A stretch of 25,755 nt of DNA. Origin: Bacteriovoracaceae bacterium UBA4096 (GTDB lineage: Bacteria; Bdellovibrionota; Bacteriovoracia; Bacteriovoracales; Bacteriovoracaceae). Positions 14,899 to 22,038 of the stretch are shown here, piece after piece; position 1 is the first letter of the stretch; every line of letters starts with the position of its first letter. The notes below the pieces were generated by a model. It saw nothing but the letters and a program-made list of their open reading frames with translations, ran no database searches and was not told the origin of the DNA. The stretch covers positions 72,680-98,434 of the forward strand of contig DFXY01000012.1 of assembly GCA_002381945.1 (NCBI GenBank), read 5' to 3'. A program made the position numbers and the translations under genes.

Positions 14899-14921
14899 CC
14901 TTTAAAACTCAGGAGTCGTAA

Positions 14922-16628
14922 ATGCGTTGGCCGTTCTTGTTGATTCTTTTAGTCAGCTGTTCTCATCAAGTAAGAATTGTGGCCCCGACGGCCGTTGAGC
15001 CGCGAGTTGCTCATGAGGCCCGGGCAAGTCAAGTTATGGTGACTTCACAGGGTGATGCTACTACCCGTGCGGCGCTTTCAGTTTTTAATAAGGGTGGAAA
15101 CATTATTGATGCTTTCGTTGCGGCATCATTTGCGATTTCAGTTGAAAGACCTCATTCGACAGGCATAGGTGGCGGTGGATTTTTGGTTTATTACTCCAAA
15201 GCAGAAAATAAGGCCTACGCTTTTGATTTTCGGGAAATTGCCCCTTTGGCCGCCACCAGCAAAATGTACCTGAATAAAAAAGGCCAAGTGCAGCCACTTT
15301 TATCTCAGGAAGGTGCACTCGCCGTGGCCAATCCGGGTTTAGTCAAAGGGCTTTATGAAATCCATCAGCGCTTTGGTAAACTTCCATGGAATGAAACCAT
15401 GGCCCCTGCCATAAAGATTGCTCGGGAGGGGTTTCCCCTTTATGAGCAGCTTCATGAGGCCATTGATAATAGAAAAACACTTTTACTCTTAGACCCTGAG
15501 GCCAGAAAAACGTTTTTTACAAAAGAAGGAAAAGTGCCTTTATTAGGAACGCTTATCTTCCAGGAAAATCTTGCTCAAACTTTAGAAGTGATCGCCCAGA
15601 AGGGAAGTGATGGTTTTTATCGAGGAAAAATCGCCAATGCCATTGTAAAAACCATTCAAAGGAAAAGAGGGCTCCTCACTCATAAGGATCTTCGAACTTA
15701 TAAAATGGTAGAGAGAACACCTGTCACTGGAGTATATAAAGGTTTAAAAATCTATTCCATGCCGCCTCCTAGTTCGGGAGGAATTCATGTCATTCAGATC
15801 CTGAAAATGCTGGAACCTCATCACTTAAAAAAGATGGGTCCCCAATCTGCTGATGCTGTTCACCTAACTGCTCAGGCCATGCAGAGGGCCTTTCTTGACC
15901 GTGCAAGCTATTTAGGTGATCCGGACTTTCATCCGGTACCGGTCAAAGAGCTTTTGAATGAGAATTATATTTCAAAACTATCTGAATCCATCAATACTCC
16001 TAAGGCACTTGGGGCCCAGGATTTAAAACCGGTTCCGCTCCCTTACGAGTCATCTGACACAACTCATTTTTCAATCGCTGATGGTGAAGGAAATCTGGTG
16101 GCCTCAACTCAGACAATTAATGGCTGGTTTGGTTCTGGCGTCATTGCGGCAGGAACTGGCATTGTTTTGAATAATGAGATGGACGATTTTGCCCAGAAAA
16201 TCGGTGCTCAGAATCTTTTTGGCGCCGTTGGAGGCCAGAATAATTTAGTTGGCCCTAGAAAAAGACCACTCTCAAGTATGTCTCCCACAATTATCACAAA
16301 AAATGATGAACCTTTTATGGCGCTGGGATCTCCTTCAGGAACCCGAATTATCACATGTGTTGCTCAGACAATTCTCAATTCCGTTGAATTTGAAATGCCA
16401 TTGTATGAGGCAGTCGCTGCGACTCGGATTCACCAGCAATGGCAACCGGATATACTTAAAATTGAGGCCCCTTATCTCGCGCCAGAGGTGGAGAAGTCTT
16501 TAAAAGAGAAAGGTCATAAAATTGTTCACGACCGATTAGGTTGTTCAATTCAGGCCATTAAAAAAGAAAAGGCCGGCTGGCATGGAGTGAGTGATCCAAG
16601 AGGAACAGGACTTGCCCTGGGTTATTGA
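14922..16628 (+). CDS. ggt: Gamma-glutamyltranspeptidase, probable lipoprotein
   Basis: This N-terminal-nucleophile hydrolase transfers or hydrolyses gamma-glutamyl groups, for example from glutathione. The proenzyme of 568 residues should self-cleave before T380 in SSDTTHFSIADGEGNLVAS to give large and small subunits. Other signatures are GGNIIDAFVAASFAISVERP, STGIGGGGFLVYY, FDFREIAP, MPPPSSGG, and RPLSSMSPTI in the small subunit with a glycine-rich GSPSGTRII loop. The N-terminus is a very short lipoprotein signal, MRWPFLLILLVSC, with C13 as the lipidated residue and serine next, so it likely sits on the outer membrane facing the periplasm. AGGAG precedes the ATG. The stop overlaps the convergent gene by 7 bases. 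It may supply amino acids from prey or host glutathione, which is inference. Confidence 0.93.
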   Translation: MRWPFLLILLVSCSHQVRIVAPTAVEPRVAHEARASQVMVTSQGDATTRAALSVFNKGGNIIDAFVAASFAISVERPHSTGIGGGGFLVYYSKAENKAYAFDFREIAPLAATSKMYLNKKGQVQPLLSQEGALAVANPGLVKGLYEIHQRFGKLPWNETMAPAIKIAREGFPLYEQLHEAIDNRKTLLLLDPEARKTFFTKEGKVPLLGTLIFQENLAQTLEVIAQKGSDGFYRGKIANAIVKTIQRKRGLLTHKDLRTYKMVERTPVTGVYKGLKIYSMPPPSSGGIHVIQILKMLEPHHLKKMGPQSADAVHLTAQAMQRAFLDRASYLGDPDFHPVPVKELLNENYISKLSESINTPKALGAQDLKPVPLPYESSDTTHFSIADGEGNLVASTQTINGWFGSGVIAAGTGIVLNNEMDDFAQKIGAQNLFGAVGGQNNLVGPRKRPLSSMSPTIITKNDEPFMALGSPSGTRIITCVAQTILNSVEFEMPLYEAVAATRIHQQWQPDILKIEAPYLAPEVEKSLKEKGHKIVHDRLGCSIQAIKKEKAGWHGVSDPRGTGLALGY

Positions 16629-17500
16629 CGATAAATGGGATCCAAATGTTGAAGCCAAATGGGTCCCTCTGGTGCAGGAAAATGCCCTTTATCAAAGACA
16701 ACGCCTTCTGCATTTTCCACTTTTAGAATACTGTAACTGTTTTGTTTGAGGCGGACTTTCTGTTTCACCCATTGATGCATTTTATCCGGATCCCAGAAAG
16801 TGAGTTTCTTGTGAGGGGTATTCTCCGGTGCCCAAGCATGAGCATTCATTAGTACAGAAAGAAGATTGACACTTCTTTGGTTAACAGGAGGCCCAGAAAA
16901 TTCTAGTGGGACATTTATTGTCTGAGACCAGCTCTCTTTCATGTCCTGATCTAAGAGACCTAAGACATCCAAAAAGCTCACACCAAAGGCCGTGCAACCT
17001 GCGCCTTCACCATAACGGGGACGGTTAGCGAGACCATAGTGACGACCGATATTATTTTTACGATATTCCTGCAGGTATCGAGTCACTCGCTGGCACTGTT
17101 TTTCATTTAAAAGAAAACGACCAAAATTAGTATGACCTGATTTTAAGTAAGTTTTTAACTCTGCCTGCACGAGATTTTTATCTTCAAGCCTACCTTCAAA
17201 ACTGTGATACAAAATTCCTAGGCCCTTACCTTCAATGATGAGCTGATTCATGTAATCAAATGTCTTGGAAGTCATACCAGTTAGTTCATGAGTCTCCCCG
17301 CACTTTAACTCAACGAATACGTGCCCCATAAAACGAGGTTTGAACTGAATAATATTCTTGACTGCTGAGAAAGTCAGGTTGACTGGTGAGGACCAGTCCA
17401 TTCCTAAGGGAGAAGGAATAAAATATAGAGTGAGTTCTTGTGTCTTAGACCAGAGAGAATTTGAAGTAAGTAGCAAAAAAAGAAAAAGTATTTTAATCAT
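16622..17500 (-). CDS. Exported protein of unknown function, possible permuted papain-like (NlpC/P60 or LRAT type) hydrolase
   Basis: This 292-residue protein has a cleavable signal peptide (about 1-18, IKILFLFLLLTSNSLWS). I do not recognise a named family. Two segments look like an active site in permuted NlpC/P60 order, with histidine first and cysteine later: FMGHVFVELKCG (H60) and GEGAGCTAFGVSFLDVLG (C169), the latter just after YGLANRPRYG. If so, it could cleave a peptide, amide or ester bond in the periplasm. The rest gives no clue. The start is backed by the signal peptide, but the ribosome site is weak and a perfect hairpin lies 10 bases upstream. It follows the histone-like gene on the same strand and ends overlapping ggt. 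Confidence 0.6.
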   Translation of the reverse strand: MIKILFLFLLLTSNSLWSKTQELTLYFIPSPLGMDWSSPVNLTFSAVKNIIQFKPRFMGHVFVELKCGETHELTGMTSKTFDYMNQLIIEGKGLGILYHSFEGRLEDKNLVQAELKTYLKSGHTNFGRFLLNEKQCQRVTRYLQEYRKNNIGRHYGLANRPRYGEGAGCTAFGVSFLDVLGLLDQDMKESWSQTINVPLEFSGPPVNQRSVNLLSVLMNAHAWAPENTPHKKLTFWDPDKMHQWVKQKVRLKQNSYSILKVENAEGVVFDKGHFPAPEGPIWLQHLDPIYRQ

Positions 17501-17510
17501 TTTTTTTATA

Positions 17511-17534
17511 TCTCTGCCTTTAATAAGGCAGAGA
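17511..17534. repeat. Perfect 10-bp inverted repeat between the histone-like gene and the exported protein
   Basis: TCTCTGCCTT (17511-17520) and AAGGCAGAGA (17525-17534) flank a 4-base loop. There is no T run on the correct side for a minus-strand terminator (A residues follow). It may process or stabilise the upstream mRNA 3' end, or hide the ribosome site of the downstream ATG at 17500. Confidence 0.7.
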
Positions 17535-17553
17535 TTGAATAAGGAATTTAAAA

Positions 17554-17952
17554 TTAAGTAAGAGAGGTCGGAGCAGTGAAATCACGATCCATGACCGTCT
17601 TTCTTTTATCGGCCTTTGCGTTCTCAATGGCCTTTAAACATCCGGCCTGAACTCTCACTGTCAATTGGTCAATGGCCTGTGCAGAAGTTGAAAGGCCGGC
17701 TTCTTCTTTGATCATTTTTTTTACTTTTGACGCGACTACCAATGCTTCCGAAACATCTGAATTCTCCACATAGAGATTAAAGTCTTTGCCCATAACCGTT
17801 TTGCGACCCAATTTTTTAGCATGGGCCATAGCATCACGACAGGCCTTGAGAATATCCTGATTAAGAGGTTCGAAGAAATTAGCAGAAGTGTTCATATCAG
17901 CTTTTTCTTTGATAAATTTTTTAACTTTAGAGATAACGATCAAGCTTTCCAT
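17554..17952 (-). CDS. Histone-fold protein with two tandem histone folds (pseudodimer)
   Basis: The 132-residue protein is two copies of a histone-fold unit joined head to tail. Copy one spans residues 3-58 and copy two 70-125. Aligned by eye without gaps they share 26 of 56 positions, including SKVKK.IKE.A, TSA, AxAK and a final RKTVM..DF. The ending RKTV..DF (R50-F58 and R117-F125) matches the conserved loop-2 arginine-threonine and aspartate of archaeal and Bdellovibrio histones. Known histones bind and bend or coat DNA; those of Bdellovibrio are single-fold proteins that dimerise, whereas this one carries both halves in one chain. A perfect AAGGAG stands 6 bases before the ATG, suggesting high expression. 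It diverges from the ole-like operon, 175 bases away. Direct DNA binding is inferred, not shown. Confidence 0.78.
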   Translation of the reverse strand: MESLIVISKVKKFIKEKADMNTSANFFEPLNQDILKACRDAMAHAKKLGRKTVMGKDFNLYVENSDVSEALVVASKVKKMIKEEAGLSTSAQAIDQLTVRVQAGCLKAIENAKADKRKTVMDRDFTAPTSLT

Positions 17953-18004
17953 CAGGAACTCCTTAAAAGCGAACGTGGAATTTTTAGCAATTTAGCTACG
18001 CCTA

Positions 18005-18033
18005 ATCATGTCCTAAGGTCAGGACGAAATCAA
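18005..18033 (-). promoter_or_regulatory. Possible promoter of the histone-like gene with an operator-like inverted repeat in the spacer
   Basis: On the minus strand TTGATT (18028-18033) and CATGAT (18005-18010) are 17 bases apart. Between them the inverted repeat GTCCT (18010-18014) / AGGAC (18021-18025) occupies the spacer, a position where a regulator could block or twist the promoter. The -10 match is only four of six. Confidence 0.35.
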
Positions 18034-18127
18034 GACGGGCAATCTAAATTGTTCACTATACAAAGAAAGATTCATGAGCTAACTTTTTTCATCAGTTTTC
18101 ATTCTAAAAACGGCCAGGATTACCTAC

Positions 18128-19366
18128 ATGGATGACACAGAACGCATTGTAATGACCGGTATCGGATTAACCGCTCCTAATGGGAATAATCTTACCGAAT
18201 TCAGACAGGCCCTCTTAGATTGTCGCTCAGGCGTCTCTCACGCTGAAATCCGCTACATGGGAAAACAAGTGGCAGGACTGTGCGATTTTGATGAATTTAA
18301 GTATCAATCAAAAAAACTACGTCGTCGTGGAACTCGTGCTGGAAGTATCAGCATCTATTGCGCCAATGAGGCCATCGCTGATGCAAAACTGGATTGGAAT
18401 GGTCTTGATAAATCTATGGTCGGTGTTTATCTGGGAATAACCGAACACGGAAATGTTGAAACTGAAAATGAAATCTTTGAAATGCACCAGAATAATCTGG
18501 ATTGGAAACTCTGGTCTCCTCATCATAATCCTAGAACCGTTGCCAATTCCCCGGCCGGTGAAGTGACTTTGAATTTAAATATAACAGGTCCTCACTATAC
18601 TTTGGGTTCGGCCTGTGCCGGTGGGAACGTTGGAATTATTCAAGGTGTCCAGCAGCTTCTTTTAGGAGAAGTTGATCTGGCCTTGGTTGGTGGCGTTTCA
18701 GAATCTCCTCAGACTTTCGGAATCTTTGCGGCCTTTGCGGCCCAGGGTGCCCTGGCCCATCATGAAGATCCAACAAAAGCATCCCGACCTCTGGATAAAA
18801 ATCGTAACGGCATTGCAATTTCTGAAGGTGGTTGCATTTATGTTTTAGAGCGTCTTTCAGATGCCAAAAAACGGAATGCCAGGATTTATACTGAGATCGT
18901 GGGTTATGCAATTAATTCTGATGCCACTGATTTTGTGAACCCAAATGGTGAACGTCAGGTTGAGTGTATGCATAAGGCGATTAAAAAGGCCGGATTAAAA
19001 GTTTCGGATATCGATATTGTTAATATGCACGCTACCGGGACTGGCACTGGGGACGTGAATGAGAGTAAAGCTGTTCGCGATGCTTTTAAGGATTCCGATA
19101 AAACTTTTGTTAACTTCACTAAAGGTCATATCGGACATGCAATGGGCGCAGCTGGTGCTTTAGAACTGGCCGGAAATATCCCTAGCTTTGATGATGGTGT
19201 TGTTCATCCTGGTATGAACATCACTGAGCTTGATCCAGAATGCGAAATCAAGAATCTTGTTTTCAATGAGCCAAAATTAGTTGGTAACATAAATTATATT
19301 CTCAATAATTCATTTGGAATGTTGGGAATCAATTCAGCTGTGATTGTTAAGAAATACAGGCCTTAA
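18128..19366 (+). CDS. Beta-ketoacyl-ACP synthase, FabF/KAS II type, with altered gatekeeper loop
   Basis: This thiolase-fold condensing enzyme joins a malonyl-ACP unit to an acyl chain. It has 412 residues, as FabF. The Cys-His-His triad is present: C163 in GSACAGGNVG, H301 in NMHATGTGTGD, and H337 in TKGHIGHAMGAAG, with K332. The C-terminal loop that in FabF reads NSFGFGG here reads NSFGMLG, so the gatekeeper phenylalanine is replaced by M398 and a glycine by L399; this suggests a specialised substrate or partner. It is first in a six-gene operon with a dedicated ACP 10 bases downstream, so it is unlikely to be the housekeeping enzyme. AGGA precedes the ATG at a rather long spacing. The likely job is extension or supply of an acyl chain to the olefin enzymes. 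Confidence 0.9.
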   Translation: MDDTERIVMTGIGLTAPNGNNLTEFRQALLDCRSGVSHAEIRYMGKQVAGLCDFDEFKYQSKKLRRRGTRAGSISIYCANEAIADAKLDWNGLDKSMVGVYLGITEHGNVETENEIFEMHQNNLDWKLWSPHHNPRTVANSPAGEVTLNLNITGPHYTLGSACAGGNVGIIQGVQQLLLGEVDLALVGGVSESPQTFGIFAAFAAQGALAHHEDPTKASRPLDKNRNGIAISEGGCIYVLERLSDAKKRNARIYTEIVGYAINSDATDFVNPNGERQVECMHKAIKKAGLKVSDIDIVNMHATGTGTGDVNESKAVRDAFKDSDKTFVNFTKGHIGHAMGAAGALELAGNIPSFDDGVVHPGMNITELDPECEIKNLVFNEPKLVGNINYILNNSFGMLGINSAVIVKKYRP

Positions 19367-19376
19367 GGAGTTTCAT

Positions 19377-19616
19377 ATGGCAGACGTTAGACAAATTGTA
19401 ATTGATATCATTTCAGACATTGCACCGGATGAAGATGTCACAAATCTGGATGACAAACTTTCGCTTCGCGAACAGTTGGATCTGGATTCTATGGATTTTT
19501 TGGATATCGTTATGGAACTTAGAAAGCGCCATAAAGTAGAAGTTCCTCAGGAAGATTATCCCAAGCTTGCCACACTTGAATCTTGTGTGAGCTATCTTTC
19601 TCCAAAATTCGCATAA
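19377..19616 (+). CDS. Acyl carrier protein, operon-dedicated
   Basis: A 79-residue acidic helical protein carries acyl chains on a phosphopantetheine arm. The attachment serine is S38 in LDLDSMDFLDIVMEL, the canonical DSM/DSL motif. The length and the helix 3 region (VEVPQEDYPKLATLESCVSYL) fit the family. The start is the ATG at 19377, since AAGGAG stands 6 bases before it; an in-frame ATG at 19344 lies inside the ketosynthase gene and lacks a site. It sits between the ketosynthase and the FAD oxidoreductase, so it presumably presents the chain to both, and perhaps to the OleA-type enzyme. It differs from a typical housekeeping ACP in having DSMDF instead of DSLD. Confidence 0.93.
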   Translation: MADVRQIVIDIISDIAPDEDVTNLDDKLSLREQLDLDSMDFLDIVMELRKRHKVEVPQEDYPKLATLESCVSYLSPKFA

Positions 19617-19622
19617 ATTAAA

Positions 19623-21020
19623 ATGAAATACGATGCCATTGTCATCGGTGCCGGGATGTCGGGGCTTGCCGCCGGCATCCGTTTGGCGATGTTCGACAAG
19701 AAGGTCGTACTTCTAGAGAAGCACTCCATTCCAGGAGGGCTCAACTCCTATTACCAAAGACGAAATTTCGATAAGGGTGGAATCCGCCAGTTTGATGTGG
19801 GACTTCACGCTCTGACCAATTTCATTAAAAAGGGCGAGAAAGGTAAACCTTTTTCAAAACTTTTAAAACAACTTAGATTATCCTACGATGATTTTAAGCT
19901 TTGCCCACAGACGTACTCAAAAATTCTCTTTCCTGATATTGAATTAAAATTCTCTAATGATTTTGAGCTCCTCCTAACAGAGGTGCACGAAAAATTCCCT
20001 CAACAGATTGATCAATTCAATCAATTAGTAGAAAAAGTCCGTGCTTTCAATGAGCTTGATTTGAGTCTGGGATATTCTTCCTCCAGGGAAACTCTCAAAG
20101 CTATCCTCTCGGATGAGATGTTAATCGAAATGATCCTTTGTCCTTTACTCATTTACGGTTCGGCATGGGAAGACGACATGGACTTTGCTCAATTTGTGAT
20201 TATGTTTAAGTCTCTCTATTTTGAAGGTTTCTCGAGACCTCATGGTGGAGTTAGAACCATCATTTCTCTTCTGATGAAAAAATTGGAAGAGGCAGGTGGA
20301 GAGATTCGTTTTAAGACCGCCGTTTCAGAAATACTGACCAATGATCAAGGTGAGGCCATAGGTGTGATAGCTGGTGATCAAGAACTCTTGGCGCCTGTTA
20401 TTCTCTCTAGTATTGGTTATCCAGAAACAGTGAAGCTCACGCCACAGATGAAGATTATGCCACGTGTGGGGGCCATGACATTTTTGGAGAGCATTTTTGT
20501 CTTTGATCAAAAAATTCCGCTTGAACAAATTGATTCAACCATTGTCTTTTATAACAATGCTCCCAAGTATGATTACAGGCCCGCAAAGAATTACTTCGAT
20601 TCAAATTCTGCAGTGGTTTGTTTCCCTGACAATTATGAAACCTCTCTACGTAGTGGAGAGGGGACTGTTCGCATTACCTATATGGCCAACTATGATCAGT
20701 GGAAGGCACTTCCTAAAGCTGATTATGATATTTTGAAGGAAAAGGTAGGGGAATCGGCCTTAAGTCTTTTGAAAAAACTTAATCCGGCCTTTGAAGGAAA
20801 GCTTCTGTTTAAAGATGTCTTTTCGCCTACGACGATTGAACGTTACACTTCTCATCTTAAGGGAACCGTTTACGGCTCCATTGACAAAACACGTGATGGA
20901 AGGACCCCTGTAAAAAATCTTTATATTATTGGCACAGATCAAGGATTCCTCGGAATTGTTGGCTCCATGCTGTCCGGTATATCAATGGCCAATCTCCATG
21001 GATTAATGAATGAAATTTGA
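19623..21020 (+). CDS. CrtI/phytoene-desaturase-like FAD-dependent oxidoreductase
   Basis: This 465-residue flavoprotein belongs to the carotenoid desaturase/retinol saturase/amine oxidase group. The N-terminus holds the FAD dinucleotide fold (VIGAGMSGLAAGIRLA, then VVLLEKHSIPGG with E32), and the C-terminus the second FAD segment NLYIIGTDQGFLGIVGSML (about 432-450), with a less conserved substrate domain between. Relatives desaturate, saturate or isomerise hydrophobic chains. No carotenoid genes (phytoene synthase or prenyltransferase) are nearby. Its place between an ACP and an OleA-type enzyme suggests it acts on an acyl-ACP or on the olefin product; this is inference. It starts 6 bases after the ACP stop with no clear ribosome site, so translation is likely coupled, and its end overlaps the next gene by 11 bases. 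Confidence 0.85.
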   Translation: MKYDAIVIGAGMSGLAAGIRLAMFDKKVVLLEKHSIPGGLNSYYQRRNFDKGGIRQFDVGLHALTNFIKKGEKGKPFSKLLKQLRLSYDDFKLCPQTYSKILFPDIELKFSNDFELLLTEVHEKFPQQIDQFNQLVEKVRAFNELDLSLGYSSSRETLKAILSDEMLIEMILCPLLIYGSAWEDDMDFAQFVIMFKSLYFEGFSRPHGGVRTIISLLMKKLEEAGGEIRFKTAVSEILTNDQGEAIGVIAGDQELLAPVILSSIGYPETVKLTPQMKIMPRVGAMTFLESIFVFDQKIPLEQIDSTIVFYNNAPKYDYRPAKNYFDSNSAVVCFPDNYETSLRSGEGTVRITYMANYDQWKALPKADYDILKEKVGESALSLLKKLNPAFEGKLLFKDVFSPTTIERYTSHLKGTVYGSIDKTRDGRTPVKNLYIIGTDQGFLGIVGSMLSGISMANLHGLMNEI

Positions 21021-22038
21021 AAATCTTAGACTTCACTCCTTTGGGTATGAAGAGCCAGAAATCTATATGACCTCTGATGAGATGGAGCAAAAGCTGTCTA
21101 CCCTGTATGAGCGGGCCCGTCTCCCTTTTGGCAGACTGGAACTACAAACAGGAATCAAGCGTCGAGGCTTTTGGCCCAACGGGACTCGTCCCAGCACTAT
21201 CGCCTCACGGGCGGCAGAAAAAATTCTGAATAAATTCCCCCGGGAGAAAATCGATCTGCTCCTTCATGCTTCTGTTTGTCGCGATTTCCTGGAGCCAGCA
21301 ACCGCTGCTCAAGTTCATTATAACTTGAAGCTTTCCCCCCATTGTATGATCTCTGATTTGTCCAACGCTTGTTTGGGAGTGCTCTCCAGCATTCTTATGG
21401 CAGGGCAAATGATTGAGCGCGGAGTGATTAAAACCGCTTTAATTGTTTCTGGAGAAAATTCCGGGCCTTTAATTGATCAAACTCTTGCCCATCTTTTAAA
21501 CGATCCTCAGATGGACCGTAAAAAGATCAGGCCCTTTATGGCCTCACTTACAATAGGTTCTGCGGCCGTCGCTATTTTGCTGACTCATGCCAGTCTTGCT
21601 CCTGAGAGTCCTAAGATTTTAGGTGGCTCAACCCTGACTGATTCAAGTTCAGTAGAATTGTGTCAGGGAGATGGTTCAACTGAAGGTCTGATGATGGCAA
21701 CAGATTCTGAAGCCTTACTCAAAGCAGGGGTAAAACTCTCCCAGGAGAACTGGAATAAGGCACGTCACATTCTGGGCTGGGAAAATAGTGATGTGGATAA
21801 AATTATTCCCCATCAGGTGGGTTCAGCTCATCGTTATGCCATGTTAACAGAGCTGGGTCTTCCGGTAGACCGTGACTTTCAAACTTTTGAGCTCTTTGGT
21901 AATACCGGTTCGGCCGCATTGCCATTAACGCTTATGAAGGCCAGTGAATCAGGTTTTTTTAAAGCAAATGATAAAGTGGCACTACTGGGAATAGGTAGTG
22001 GTTTAACCAGTACGATGCTTGGAATGGAGTGGGCATGA
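21010..22038 (+). CDS. oleA: OleA-type acyl-CoA head-to-head condensing enzyme (KAS III/thiolase fold)
   Basis: OleA joins two fatty acyl-CoA molecules by a non-decarboxylating Claisen condensation, giving a 2-alkyl-3-keto acid. The 342-residue protein has the KAS III triad C121 (DLSNACLGVL), H268 (IIPHQVGS) and N298 (LFGNTGSAALP). RDFLEPATAA places a glutamate at 95, 26 residues before the cysteine; in Xanthomonas OleA the catalytic E117 precedes C143 by the same distance. This separates it from FabH, which lacks that glutamate. The immediate followers are OleB-like and OleC-like genes, the known ole order. The ATG lies within the end of the desaturase-like gene (11-base overlap). Alone, OleA would give ketones through spontaneous decarboxylation. 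Confidence 0.88.
   Translation: MKFENLRLHSFGYEEPEIYMTSDEMEQKLSTLYERARLPFGRLELQTGIKRRGFWPNGTRPSTIASRAAEKILNKFPREKIDLLLHASVCRDFLEPATAAQVHYNLKLSPHCMISDLSNACLGVLSSILMAGQMIERGVIKTALIVSGENSGPLIDQTLAHLLNDPQMDRKKIRPFMASLTIGSAAVAILLTHASLAPESPKILGGSTLTDSSSVELCQGDGSTEGLMMATDSEALLKAGVKLSQENWNKARHILGWENSDVDKIIPHQVGSAHRYAMLTELGLPVDRDFQTFELFGNTGSAALPLTLMKASESGFFKANDKVALLGIGSGLTSTMLGMEWA

Noticed and set aside
18128..21020. Aryl polyene or polyketide pigment cluster
   Set aside because: There is a single ketosynthase and no ketoreductase, dehydratase, thioesterase or aromatic starter gene.
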